DNA of 64,000 nucleotides from Schistosoma mansoni (lineage: Eukaryota; Platyhelminthes; Trematoda; Strigeidida; Schistosomatidae). Every line of letters starts with the position of its first letter. Positions within the stretch are counted from its first letter, which is position 1. The notes under the pieces are model-generated. The model worked only from the letters and a program-made list of their open reading frames with translations, was not told the DNA's origin and ran no database searches. This document shows, one piece after another, positions 1 to 11,847 of this stretch. The stretch covers positions 620,001 to 684,000 of the forward strand of contig NW_017386021.1 in the NCBI RefSeq assembly GCF_000237925.1. Direction: 5' to 3'. The position numbers and the translations under genes were made by a program.

Positions 1-2
1 AC

Positions 3-212
3 ACTGTAAGTATATGTGACAAAGTTGAAAATAGTGTGGAGGGGTTAGCTACAGAAAATTCGTTGGTCCTGAATTTACAGGCCTTATTACCAAGAGAATG
101 TTTTCAGGCATTATTCGCGCAAAATAATATCCTTCGTAGATCCGAACCAGTACTAGTCGATATCTTTATCGGATATTATTGTTATCAGCACAGTTATCTC
201 GGAAGAAATTAA
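3..212 (+). CDS. Possible terminal coding exon of an upstream gene
   Basis: A frame open from the left edge runs about 69 codons to a TAA at 210-212. It reads as ordinary mixed-composition protein, for example LLPRECFQALFAQNNILRR, rather than low-complexity noise. I do not recognise a family. A good splice-donor match (GTAAGT at 6-11) near the edge, or an acceptor-like ttacag ending at position 80, could alter the true boundaries. It may be the last exon of a gene lying to the left, or chance. Low certainty. Confidence 0.25.
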   Translation, partial: TVSICDKVENSVEGLATENSLVLNLQALLPRECFQALFAQNNILRRSEPVLVDIFIGYYCYQHSYLGRN

Positions 213-1638
213 ATCGTTATTGGTGATAAATACAAATGGAATTAATGTATGTACTGTGTTAGAATATTGAAAACCGTATTGTCGAAATGTGGATTGTGAG
301 GCTGATTCATTTACTGGTTTAATTAGGAGATTATTGTTCATTTGAAAGCTGGAATTTTGAACTCAGTCTGTTTTGGGCCAGTCATGACATTTGTCAGAGC
401 CTAATGTGTTCGTTTATGGTTGTATGGTCAACAACTAACCCACCGTTTCAAGTTCTTTGAAATTCTAGGCCTTTGATTTGCCAAACCGGTGTCCTAGGTT
501 GTGTGGTCAAGATACGATCACGATTTACTGTTTATTGAGCAACTAATTTTCCCGTCTAGTTTAATGTGTTATCTAGTGAGTTTTGTAGTTTCCTCCTTCA
601 GTGTAACTGAAGTGTATACATTATTCTGTCGTAATATGATCACTTCGTTTTTGGGTTGCCAGGTGTTGTTCCGTTATAAACTATTGTTTTTAAAGTTTTT
701 GGAAACAGACTATAATTTTTTAGATTTTCCTCTTAGATATTCGACGTGATTTTACCGGTGATCATCGCTTATAACTATTAAACCCCACATTTAAATTGAT
801 TTGTGCTTCCACTAGTGAGAGAATAACAAAGTATGAGATTAGGCAATCAATTCACAGAGGATTTTACAGATGTGACAATTAAGCGTTTACAATAAATGGG
901 ACTACTAAAAAGTTCCTTTATTTGTAATTGCGGTAATCTATTGACTTGTAGACCTTGTGCAGACTACTTTGATGATGTTATCTTTCGATATAATATATAT
1001 TAGAGGAAGAAGTCTGCTAGAATAAGAACTTTTTTCTCTCGATCCAGATAAAGACTAAGGCAAATTATAATAATTGCTGCAAACTGTATAATAAAAGCAC
1101 CAGTAACATTATCTGCAACAGTCGCAAATGTTTCTGAAGCTTCGGCTGTTCAGTGGTATGAGTATTGTAGGGATATATGCGTAGTAAAAATAACAAACCT
1201 ACACAACCGGAGTACATACAAACAATATTGAAGCTGTGTGGTTGAGGCTGAGAGAGTTTTTACGACCTTATCAAGGCTCCAGAGACCGAGTATTATAGAG
1301 CCATATAGATGAGTTTCTCTACCTTACGTATTACGATTTTAGGACCTTTGAACCTCTTCCTAACCCTGAAAAATTTTTGGACCATGTAAAAGAAGTGTAT
1401 CCAATCTAATTCTTTGATTTTTTATAATATATTTTTACTCTATACTAACTGTTCCCTGATTGGCTAATGTTTCTCAAGGTCACTTAAGATTCGTTCAAAG
1501 GTCGTCCATAAATTATAGTCTCGCCTCGGATTTTACTTGTCTTTGCTGCCTTAAAAATATAATTACATCAATCTACACAGCTTACACTTGAATAATTGTA
1601 TCATAACTATTGATTATTTTCATCGTTCAAGAGCTACG
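213..1638. other. Non-coding stretch before the Maf-like gene
   Basis: No convincing coding frame. It should contain the promoter and 5' untranslated region of the bZIP gene beginning at 1639, but I can point to no clear TATA box or start site. A TTG-initiated extension of the Maf frame back to 1588 exists but lacks an ATG. Confidence 0.4.
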
Positions 1639-1860
1639 ATGAGTTTGAGTTTAACGGATGATGAGTTAGTGGACATGACAACAGCTGATCTTCGATTGCT
1701 GCTAGAAAAAAAACGTTTAACAATTGAGGAACACAAAGAACTTCGTAGTCGGAGGCGTCGTCTGCAAAATAGAAAATACGCACGTAAATGTGCCAGCAAA
1801 AAGCAGTCCGAAGTGGAAAACTTAGCCACCCAGGTGGAGGAAGAGGTCGTTGAAATTCAG
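1639..1860 (+). CDS. Maf-like gene, exon 1 (extended homology and basic regions)
   Basis: 74 codons from ATG to GAA ATT CAG, then donor GTAGGC at 1861. It carries the Maf extended homology region, the basic region and the start of the zipper (VENLATQVEEEVVEIQ). It ends in phase 0. Confidence 0.85.
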
Positions 1861-4800
1861 GTAGGCTATTTTTAATATATGTTTTCACACAAGTCATATA
1901 CCAACTTCCAAAGTAGTCTTCATGTCTTGACATTCCAAAGATTTTTATAAGTAGCATAACGCGAATGACATTTAGGTGCAAGTATCTAACAGATATGTGT
2001 GCACAGTCTACAGCATCCAAATTAGTGGTATTTGTGTCGTGTATGTATCAGTCTAAATCCAAGTCTAGTAATAAAGAGACATGATTTTGACGGTTATATA
2101 TTCATATATTTTTAGTGATTTATGGCTCTTGAGTTGGAAGCTTCCGGTTTTTTATATATCATTTAAACTCATTGGGTACGAAGCTGGCATTTTATTTATC
2201 TAATGCACTTTCTTTGGTGAGTTTATATTTACTGACTTATTCATTAAGAAACAACCTGTTATTGCTGTGAATTCAAGTCTTTATTTATCCGAGAATCACG
2301 CACAACTACGTATATTTGAATGTTTTGGTTGTCTGTTGATAAATATGCACTTTGACAACAATGAGTAACATAAGACAATAATTTCTGTACTAAATAATAA
2401 GGCCATGTACCCCATTTAAGTGTTTTTCAAAAATTTCTTGAAATTAAATAAACAGTAATACTTCTAAGTGTAAAACAATAAGGAAAGTCTTATTCCATGT
2501 AAAGATGACTCTGGTTTACTTTTACTTTATTCTTTATATATTTTATATGGTGTAGTTAAGAGAACGAAAGCAAAAGAGATGGAAAAGGCAGCGGCTGTAG
2601 GCAACACCAGGCAACTCTTCAGACTAATAAAAGAAACCGGAATTAATAAGTCAAGTGTAAGTGAAACGATCTCGGAAAAAGATGGAACCCTTATCTGCTC
2701 TCAGCCCAGACGTTTAGAACGATGGGCAGAACACTTTAAGGAGCAGTTTAGCTGGCCTTCAGCTACTGCACAACTACCCACTATTCCCAGACAGTCTAAA
2801 TGGAACATTGAAGTAGGTCCCCCGACCCTACCTAAAGTTCAAAAGGCTATAAGTAATCTGAAACGAGGAAGAGCAGCTGGTCCAGATGGATTGGCTCCAG
2901 AGGTCTTTAAATATGGTGGCCCAATTTTAGCGACTAGGTTGACTAATATTCTGGCTAAAATCTGGGAGTTGGATGTGATTCCATCCGACTGGTCACAATC
3001 ACTGATTGTCCCAATATATAAGAAGGGGCCAAAATCATCCTGCGATAACCATAGAGGGATTAGTCTGACTAACATAGCATCTAAAATACAAGCCTCAATA
3101 ATTATCGGACCTATTGCTGGAAACAACACTGTCTTCGACTGAATTTTCAGGAATTGATCTCCTACCAGGGGGACCACTAAGCGACTTAGAATACGCAGAT
3201 GACATAGTCCTGTTTGGTGAAGACGTTGACAAAATGCAGTCTTCTGTTAGAACTGAGTAATAATGCCGGGATGTTTGGGATGCGTTTCTCCCCATCCAAA
3301 TGTAAATTGTTACTCCAGGACTGGCCTGCGTCAACACCTGAACTAAGGATAGGGAGTGAAGTAGTCGAACGCGTCGACAACTTCACTTATCTTGGAAGTC
3401 TGATCAGCCCTAATGGGTTGGTGTCTGACGAAATCTCAGCACGGATTCAAAAAGCTCGTTTGGCTTTTGCCAACTTACGTCACCTATGGCGAAGACGAGA
3501 TATCCGTCTATCAATTAAGGGACGAGTATACTGCGCAGCAGTTCGCTCTGTTCTACTTTGCGGCTGTGAAACATGGCCATTAAGAGTAGAAGATACTCGT
3601 AGGTTACTAGTATTTGACCACAGATGCCTTAGAAATGTTGCTCGCATCTGCCGGGATCACCGGGTAAGTAATAGTGAGGTTAGACACAGGGTATTAGGAA
3701 ATGATGGTAAATCAGTTGATGAGGTCATGAATCTCCATCGACTGAGATGGTTAGGCCACGTGTTACGTATGCCTGAACACCGAATACCACGACGCGCTAT
3801 GCTGACTAGTGTAGGGAATGGTTGGAAAAGAGTTAGGGGCGGCCAAACCAAAACGTGGCATCAGTGCTTGAAGTCACTTACTTCTAGTCTGAGCCATGTT
3901 GGCAGATGCAGACTACCTGGTTGGGGTCCTCGTGACTATCGTAACCAATGGTTGGAGACTCTAGGTGACATGGCTCAGAATCGATCACAATGGCGTAGGT
4001 GTATACACTCTTTATCTTCCCTTAAACCTTAAGAGAAAAATTGCTTCATAACTTTCTTTCTTCCTATACTATAACATTATATACAACCTATCTTTTATGT
4101 ACTACCACCACTAAATTAACTATTTCTATGAATCCGATGTTCATCTTGTGCTAACGAAGTATGGCAACTTGGACCGATGCATAAATGTGCCTTGTCCTGC
4201 GTTGTAGCTGACTGACTGAGTTAAGAGAAGTAGGCTAAAATCTTTTCTCGTTCTACGAAACGTTAGTGCATAAAGTAAAAAAAATTAATTCGTTTGCCAG
4301 TTACTTGTGTGTGAGGGCTAGTGATACTGAAGTGAAACAGGGTTCGAACCCAAGACTTAATAGCTGAGGGTCGAACACAAGTATATTGATTATCTCATCA
4401 ATTTCTACGCGTTCCTTTTAAACGACACTAATACTAAACACATCGGTAGATAATTATCATAAAAAATAAAATTAGTCAAAGATAAGTGGTAAGTTTTAGA
4501 CGAAAAAATACTAATAATAAGACTAAAATATTGAAATATTCAGAATGTAGTGAAAGATGAAGTATGGATATATCTACACTTTTATGATTTTTGTTAAGGT
4601 AATATAACTCAGTTCAAAAGCTTTATCAATGAGGCTCACATTTCTATGCACGATTCAAACCATTATCAGCGTGCATTTTCTCGTGGATCAGTTTCCTTTG
4701 TAATGATTTTCGTTACTTCCTTTGTATTTAACAAATCTTATTTTAGGCTCTAAGAACCCAGTTATCACGGACCAACTTGGCAACAAAACACTTGGAACAC

Positions 4801-5271
4801 CAATTACGCCGCATAATGGAATTCAGGGAAAAGTGTCTCAATAATGAAAGTAATGGATTTCAGATAAAGACAGTCCGCATGTTGGATTCTAACGGTCAAC
4901 CTGCTGGATTTGCTTACATTAATTCGACGTTCTCTTCTAATTGTATGGGTCCTGAGATTCATAAAGTCATCCATCCAACAGATCAAAGTTGTGATGTCAT
5001 AGGAATCGCAACTTGTTCAAAGCATAACCCTCTATCTTCAGGTTCCAATAAGTACAAATTTAGCCTAGAAGAACACCCTTCCAACGTTTATCCACGTCAA
5101 ATACCTACGGTTTCGCAAATGTCTTCAGGCCTTGGCTTCCCTAGTACAAGTCCACCCGTACGTTTTTCATGTAACCCTCCTTGTCACTTCAAAAATCATC
5201 TTCAAATGCGTCTGGTTAGACCAGTCGGTGGAGGCTTCGCATCACACAGCAGAGGCATGTCTGAATACTAA
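1639..5271 (+). CDS. Small-Maf-like bZIP transcription factor (two visible exons)
   Basis: The gene is spliced from 1639-1860 and 4747-5271, both in phase 0, giving 248 residues. Residues about 5-25 match the Maf extended homology region (DDELVDMTTADLRLLL). The basic region follows (RRRRLQNRKYARKCASKK), then a leucine zipper that crosses the splice junction, with L/V/I at most a and d positions as far as KHLEHQL. Small Maf proteins bind MARE/ARE DNA in the nucleus as homodimers or with CNC-type bZIP partners; that role is assigned by family. There is no acidic activation domain before the extended homology region, which fits the small rather than the large class. About 150 residues of Ser/Pro/His-rich sequence follow the zipper, longer than vertebrate small Mafs. 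The ATG at 1639 has A at -3 and opens directly into the conserved domain. Odd: the bZIP signature Arg (N+8) is Ala here. A further 5' exon cannot be excluded. Confidence 0.85.
2579..3142 (+). pseudogene. LINE reverse transcriptase, N-terminal fragment
   Basis: 188 codons with the RTE-type finger and palm blocks up to SLTNIASKI, after which the frame runs into a deletion joint. It belongs to the LINE copy at 2565-4218. Confidence 0.75.
3214..4032 (+). pseudogene. LINE reverse transcriptase, C-terminal fragment
   Basis: About 272 open codons with conserved trematode LINE C-terminal blocks: VERVDNFTYLGSLI, CAAVRSVLLCGCETWPLR, HRLRWLGHVLRMPEHR. The catalytic YADD lies just upstream in a different frame. 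The long open frame suggests fairly recent insertion. Confidence 0.75.
4310..4400 (-). repeat. tRNA-derived SINE fragment
   Basis: On the minus strand the sequence carries a perfect pol III B-box match, GGGTTCGAACCC, embedded in tRNA-like sequence. Only a fragment is present and its ends are unclear. Confidence 0.4.
4747..5271 (+). CDS. Maf-like gene, exon 2 (rest of zipper and C-terminal tail)
   Basis: It begins after acceptor ttattttag at 4746 and continues the zipper in phase 0 (ALRTQLSRTNLATKHLEHQL). A basic stretch (RRIMEFREK) follows, then a low-similarity tail to the TAA at 5269-5271. The tail has no domain I recognise. Confidence 0.82.
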   Translation, partial: ALRTQLSRTNLATKHLEHQLRRIMEFREKCLNNESNGFQIKTVRMLDSNGQPAGFAYINSTFSSNCMGPEIHKVIHPTDQSCDVIGIATCSKHNPLSSGSNKYKFSLEEHPSNVYPRQIPTVSQMSSGLGFPSTSPPVRFSCNPPCHFKNHLQMRLVRPVGGGFASHSRGMSEY

Positions 5272-5476
5272 TATCAGCTCTTACTGTCATTTCTCTTCAG
5301 TTAAATACAGCACCCCGAATACTAATATCATGAATGGAATAATTTATTAGCTCATATTCATGCATGTCTGAGTGAACCCAAGATTTTCCATTTTACTGTG
5401 ATCAAGTATTGTTTCCATTGTTTTCTGTTCATTGTTCTATGTTAATGCTAAAGTTTTGTGGCTTTGGCTCATTTAG

Positions 5477-5482
5477 AATAAA
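5477..5482 (+). promoter_or_regulatory. Polyadenylation signal of the Maf-like gene
   Basis: AATAAA about 205 bases after the stop codon, on the gene strand. It is the first perfect hexamer downstream and suggests a short 3' UTR. Confidence 0.5.
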
Positions 5483-6009
5483 AACAAGTATAAAACCGTT
5501 TCTTTCAACCCCATGTTTCAGCGCAAAAATGAAACTTTTACTACTTAGTTAATGTTCAGTGTTTTTATACTCTGGGTTGGAGCGTGTTACCAAGATTAGA
5601 AAGAACGGTTTTATCTTATCGATATCAAGCTGTTTTTTTCTATGCAGAATATAAGCATGACTAATTACGTTTCTGTGGAGTTCGTTAAAATGGTATGGAT
5701 TGATCGCTCGATGTAGTGGTTTGGTCGACAGGAGGTCATAAACTCGAGTTCCTTGTTTATTCTTAACAAAACTTATTCAAGTATTTGTGATCTTTCGTAT
5801 AACTAATTTTCGCAATAAAATATCTTGACAATTTGACACGGATATTTACTGGAGCTTTGTTAATCACAAACAATTAATAGGTTTAAAAATAGCAGTAATA
5901 CCTACCGGTTACTTAAACCAACAGGTTAGGGAATGTTAGTCGGTTTCGGGGGCATCTTCTAAGTTGATAAACGCTTGGGAACTCATATAGTCAAATTCCG
6001 AACATGATG

Positions 6010-7480
6010 ATGGGCGAACGTAACTTCAACCGTAGACTAACCAATAATAGGCAGCGAATGCGAAAGAGATAAAAAGTCTGGCAGCTTTAGGTAATAGTGG
6101 ACAACGTTTCATCATTACTAGTGAAACAGGTATTATATGTTCGTGTATTAGTGAGATAGATAACAGTTCTATTTGATGAAGGCTCTGACAGAAGGTAGAG
6201 TCTTCTGATCGTCTTGAGCAACAGTGTAGGCATGTTTTTGATGCGTTTCTCCATCTAAATGCAAAATGTTGCTCCAGGATTGGTCTCACCACCAATCATA
6301 AGGAATGCGTTATTTGAGTTCCTCAACCAATAAAAGTATCCTGGATGTCCCAACCGTTGTGGTGTTTTGGTGTCTGATGAGATTACAGGACATTCAGAAA
6401 GCTCGATGGACTTGTGACAGGGGAGATGTCCGTCTACCAACCACAGGACAAGTGTACGGTATAGCAATTAACTGTGTTCTACTTTATGACTGTGGAATGT
6501 AACCTTTAAAAATAGGAGATATTCGTAGGTTACGATTATTCTGTTATAAATCCCTAAGAAGCATTGTTCGTATGTGTCGAGAACATCGGGTTAGGGATTC
6601 TGAGGTTAGACGCAAGATGTTAGATAAGATTGGGGAATCTTTCGGTGAGGTAGTGAATCTTTATCGACTGAGGTAGTTGGGACATGGATTACCTATGCCC
6701 GTCCATCTATTACCACGAGAGGGGATGTTACATGATGTATGAGCTACTTACACTTGTCACCCCTCGTGGAGGAGCATAGTCCTCTCACCAGGATTCTCTA
6801 TCGAGCTCTGTTCTTGGCAATTCTTCGCAGTTGTTATTCATTCTCTTGACATCTACTTCCGATCCCCCACGTAATGTGTTTCTTGGTGTTCCTCTTCTCC
6901 GTTTCCCTTCAGGATTCCAAGTTAGCGTTTGCTTCGTGATGCAGTTTGATGATTTCGGTGATGTATGCCCTGTTCACCCCCAGCGTCTTGGCCTAATTTC
7001 CCTATTAGCTGAAAGCTCATTCGCTCTGTACTACAGTAGGTTGTTGCTGATGGTATCCAGCCAAAGGATATTGAGTATCTTGCATAGACAATTGTTTATA
7101 AAGGTGACCAAAATAATTAAGACGTGACAGTGTTCAATGAAGTCGTCGACTTTTAGGCTGAGCCATATGAGTAGCCTTATAGTAATTGGTTAACATCAAC
7201 GCCGCTGTCGTAACCAGTGTTTGGAGACTTTGGGTGATGTACCTCAGCATCAATTGTGATTAAACAGATACACCTACTTTCTGTTTCCCCGTAGATCCTT
7301 AGTCTCAAAACTTACCAATTACTTTTATCTGTCTGATCACATGCTTTCTATAATCACATTGTTCACGTTTTATCTTTCAACTATTGGATTTGTATGAATA
7401 ATTTTATCTCTGAACTAATATGGTGTTGCAACTTGAACCAATGTAAACATGTGCCAGGTTATACATTGTGTATGACTGAC
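6010..7480 (+). mobile_element. Decayed RTE-like LINE (family B), interrupted by another LINE
   Basis: 6050-6180 matches the start of the copy at 2565, and 6225-6740 matches its C-terminal part (for example tttgatgcgtttctccatct). The RT core between them is gone. The match resumes at 7126 with ggctgagccatatg and runs to the 3' end near 7480. Between 6746 and 7125 sits an opposite-strand RTE tail. No long frame survives; divergence is much greater than in the 2565 copy, so this one is older. Confidence 0.7.
6746..7125 (-). mobile_element. 5'-truncated SR2-like RTE LINE tail nested in an older LINE
   Basis: On the minus strand this matches the last ~370 bases of the LINE at 11845-15036, starting from the same tacttac-type 3' end at 6748 and stopping abruptly at about 7125. 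About 45 bases of the host LINE are missing at the insertion point. Confidence 0.7.
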
Positions 7481-7489
7481 CGAAACAAT

Positions 7490-9745
7490 AAACGGTAGAT
7501 GAGTCTGCCGTCCTATTACTCCATCTACAATTAATTTGCGAAACAGAAAACTAGTTCTCGACTGAGTGGATTCTTAATCCCATAGAACAGCAATAAAGCT
7601 AGTGTATTCAAATGTATCTAATTTTTCCCTTAAACGGATTAGCTAATTAACAAACTAAAAGATAATCTAGTCATTAGGAAGATGATAGCGTCTAAAATTT
7701 GATAAGGATAAAGGGCTCTGGAGATTGTAAAACAAGAGGAGAATGAGTCCGATTTAAATTTTAGCACAATTTAATACCGAGAACTACAATTTAGGAGATA
7801 GGCTGTAGTTGTTTATTGGACTGTTTTATGAATTGTATTACTGGATGGTTCAGGTAGTTAATATATTAATCAGAATTTTATTGCATTGCTAAAAGTCTGA
7901 CTCTCCCCAATCCATTAGCTTTATGGTATAATGGAATGTTTTCAGACTTGTATAACAGTATCATCACCTCTTTTGATATAATCGAAATTGCTTTGTAAGT
8001 CTTCACTGATAGATATTCTCTTAGCTTAGACGACAAAATCTAATCGAATCCATTCTCACATAGCTTTTCAAGTAACCTTAACATTAATACGGAACAATAG
8101 GGATCATAATTTCATGAATAACCTGGGCTCCCTTAATGTTACACGTTCGAATTTCTAATTGACCTTCGTCAATACAAAGCCACAACTTATTGATGATAAC
8201 TCTGGTATGTTACTTCACTTAGCATGCTGTATTTTTTAAACGAAAGTCTTCAGTGATGTATTGTTTCTTATTCCACACCTTATCTAGTGCTTTGCCAAAT
8301 AATATTATTGAGACAATGAATTATTTTCATAAAAAATCATGGAAAAGTTGTAGTTCATTAACTAGTCATATCAGAAACTCGACTGGATATACTTTTAATA
8401 ATCATACTTTTAAATTTCCTACAATAAAATAAGGGAATTCGAAGAGTATTTACTTTTATAAGTACGCTATCGAACCTGACAATAAATATTACTTCGAAAA
8501 ATTAAAGTTATTTATTATTCCCAATATTCCTCTCTTATTTTCGTAAAAGAGCATCGTCATAGACTCTGTTGCTTTTACCAATGAATTACTAGACACGGTT
8601 TCCGGAAATAACCTGACAAAAATATAAAGGCAGTTCCTAGTCTCCTCTTAACCCCCCCCCCATTTCCAATCTAGTTTTATGTATAAATGTTCTTAACACA
8701 AATAAAATCCTCAGATAGTATGATTGGGAACTAATCCCAATAGCTGTTTTGTTTTCATTTCTTTAGATTATATGCTTTGCAAAAAGTACAGGTTGAGTGG
8801 AGAAATATCTCCTCCCAAATAGTTCCCCGTCTTGGTTCTGTAGTAATATGTAGGTTTTATAATTAAATGTAAAGTCAACACTAAGGAAGTGGCAGTGAGT
8901 CAGTTTAACAGTGTCTAAAGATATTGATTCAACGGATGCAAATTTTAACCTAAATCAGAATTATGTAATCGGTTGCTTATCTAAACTAGTTACGTAAGAA
9001 GAAGGAAAGTAATTGAGCAACTTTGAAATTAAGCAACTGAATATGAATTTATAGTGTTGCTTGTAAAATAACAATGAGTAATTAATGAGACGAGTACAAA
9101 CAAAACTTGATTATCAATTTGTTGGGTTAGATTACGTAATAATACAGCTTTAAGAAAAGTACCAGTAGTGTGAGTTTGGTCAAATGGATGACCATAGTAA
9201 ACTAATAGGCTGAACAAAAAAATCATGCTTATCAACTGATATTTCTATAACTCCAGCTGTATGTAAAAGACAAATTCTAGGAGCACGGAACGAGTTCGAC
9301 GGAGCCCAATAGTCAACTTTGTGTTGATGCTATTGTAGTGAACAAGAACACAGGTGGGGACAGAGTCTAACCATTCATCTCCTAATTATTGATGAATTAG
9401 AGATCACTTGGTTTGCATATATTTAAAACATCTGATATTTTAATAGTTGAGATCATGATATTAATGAAAAAATGTACAACCTGTAGTGAAATTGAGACAT
9501 TCCACTATCAGTAATTTCGTAATTGATAACATGACAGCGTAAGAATGAATTTCAATTTAGATAATAAATCATCTTGACTTGTATCTTAAAAAAGATGTAT
9601 TAATACACTTGGCTAAGGGAAGAACATCAGTACTTTATTTCATACAGTTTAGAGGTTTTTAGAATTGATGATTTAGAGTTTAACTTTTGTTTTAGCTTTG
9701 CAGTCTCTCTACTGTTTAATCTAATATTCTTTACTCACATGTTTA
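7490..9745. other. Intergenic, nothing recognised
   Basis: AT-rich, no coding frame of note. A run of ten C lies near 8651-8660. I see no repeat family here. Confidence 0.4.
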
Positions 9746-9764
9746 ACTTCAACCAATCTGCAAT

Positions 9765-9966
9765 GTTGTGCGATCATCCACCATCGTCTTTAGTGGGTAA
9801 CTGCCTCATAACCGACACAGTTGTGGGTGCGAGATCGTTGAGGCGCACCGCTGAGGATCCCCATGCTAGGACGAGACAGCTGTGTAGTGCTTCCAGTTTT
9901 TTCATGGTGGTCTAACATTGACCGATTCATGATTTCAACGAGACTCAACAACCCACACAACCCCAT
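9765..9966 (+). repeat. Sm-alpha-like SINE, partial copy
   Basis: Shares the SINE body with the fuller copy at 17200: cgcaccgctgaggatcccc, ctaggacgagacagctg, tagtgcttccag, tggtggtctaac and the ending acaacccc. The tRNA-like head is degraded. Confidence 0.65.
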
Positions 9967-11833
9967 AATGAAAACATTTTATTTTCTGATATCATTTCAA
10001 GTAGTCTGATGAAAACCAACAGTAAAAAAGTTAGTGCATTAATGTAAAGATTCCTGAATGATGTTTACTTAACTCACTAACTACTTCAACAAAATAAATA
10101 GTGTTTGTCAGAGTATAACTGACCCACTTTTGTGATTGAAATAGTATCAATGACCGAATCTGAATCTAACATTTATTACTGACAAGGTTAGGGAGATTAT
10201 AGCTATGGATAATGAATTTTGTGGCGTCATACTTATTTTAAAAACTGTAAGACATACAAACTTTGCTAATTATATTAAAGTTACACTCTGTACTTCGTAG
10301 TGTACTGGATATTCAACTAACAGATTTCTTGGAACCGTTAAGAAGAAGCAGGTAGAACAAAATCTCATATATCATAATTCAATGAATCAACAAACACAAC
10401 AATTTCGGCTGTCAGTTTACTGACAATAAATAGGTTGACAACAATTATCTAACTCTAACAGCCAATCTTTTGATATGAAAAACTTTCGGTCACTCATTCT
10501 CATCTTTTACTGTTTCCTATTAGAAGATCAATAAAGAAAAAATTCCTAAGAGCATTAAATACGTTAAAAACCAGTTAACAGAAGCAAAAATCTTTTGAGT
10601 TGAGCCATGACAGATAAAATAATGTGCATTATAGTATTCTGATGTTCTCACTATGTTTAGAATCAGTCGCCACCCCATCACTGAATTATAATGACTACCT
10701 CATTGTTATATGGCTAACATTATTCTGGTGCTGATTTATTAGAAGTGAATGATGCCAAAATATTGACTTATTATTGGAATATAGTTAAATGTTAAATAGT
10801 AATGGTTTTTCCAGACAACTAGAGTTTTGATTTTCATACAAATTCGATCGTACTAGTTGAACGTCATATAAACTAATAAATCAGAATATTGATTATCGAC
10901 TCAAGCGAACCGTTCACAACATTATTTTAACTTGAACATACATTACTGTTATGAAAAATCGCAAGGATATATAATAGAGTTATAAAATAGGTTTTTGAAT
11001 AGCTTCCATGACGGATTCTTTCATTGATAACCACAAGAAAAGTATTTTGACCGAACTGAAAAGAAAACAAATATATAACGATTAATATGAATTTGCTATA
11101 TCTCATTGAGTTTTCTTCAGGTGTATACACTTTATATTTAAAGGACAACGTATTATCACATAATGAAAACTTGCGACTGTGAACAAGTGAAGTGACAAAA
11201 GTTACCCACCATGTTTTGAACATACATAAATTATATACAGAGTGTAATTGTATGGCTTTCTAAGTTCAGATCGCAGTTGTAATCCTTAAAAATAATAGGA
11301 AATATGGATAAGTCACAAAGATTTAATCATATGTACAGTGCATAGACACAAGAAAACCATTGAATGAGTAATATTCAGTCCGTAGTACCAGATGAACGTG
11401 ATAAATCAGTTAGGGAGATTTACTAACCATCAAAAACCTCGAAACAAGATGTTTAAAACGAGTAGACTGATCCAGATCTGTATTTAGTCAATGAAATCAC
11501 TGACTCCTGGATTAAGTTGTGTAAGGAGTGTATACTTTCTGATTAGAAGTGTTTCACAGACACGTCGAGTCACTAAACAGAAACTTCGGATACATACGTT
11601 CAAATATCGGTCGAATTCGCATACATACATTCACTTATCTTCTTTTAGGTAGTCAAAAGCATATTATTCATTTTTTGATTTCATTTGACAATATTCTTCG
11701 TTACTGTTATATTTTCTTTTTGTTATTACACTTGATGTGTTGATTTAAAGTTGAACAAGATGAGCCGAAAAATATTTCTTCTCAATTCCAAGTTGATTGT
11801 GCGTCTTAACTTAGACTGGTGAGGTGAGGTTTA
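9967..11833. other. Intergenic, nothing recognised
   Basis: Several short open frames exist (for example 10927-11223 minus, 11549-11743 plus), but their composition is hydrophobic AT-driven and none has splice or domain support. Confidence 0.35.
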
Positions 11834-11847
11834 AACATAGAACTTAC

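Larger units (their letters stand above)
2565..4218 (+). mobile_element. RTE-like LINE (family B), internally deleted copy in the Maf intron
   Basis: The copy is flanked by an 11-bp direct repeat AGTTAAGAGAA (2554-2564 and 4219-4229), the target-site duplication. It lies in the same orientation as the host gene. The 5' part (frame 2579-3142) encodes the linker and first reverse-transcriptase blocks, including GRAAGPDGLAPEVFK and YKKGPKSSCDNHRGISLTN. The middle RT blocks are missing. At about 3150-3260 the catalytic block LEYADDIVLF reappears, and 3214-4032 encodes thumb and C-terminal sequence ([40 protein letters not shown]). The endonuclease is absent because of 5' truncation, so the copy cannot move itself. 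The 3' end reads gctgactgactg. SR3/Perere-3 is my best guess at the subfamily. Confidence 0.85.

Noticed and set aside
1620-2020. Minus-strand frames over the Maf exon
   Set aside because: Shadows of the + strand coding exon; Cys/Arg-rich antisense composition and no splice or domain support.
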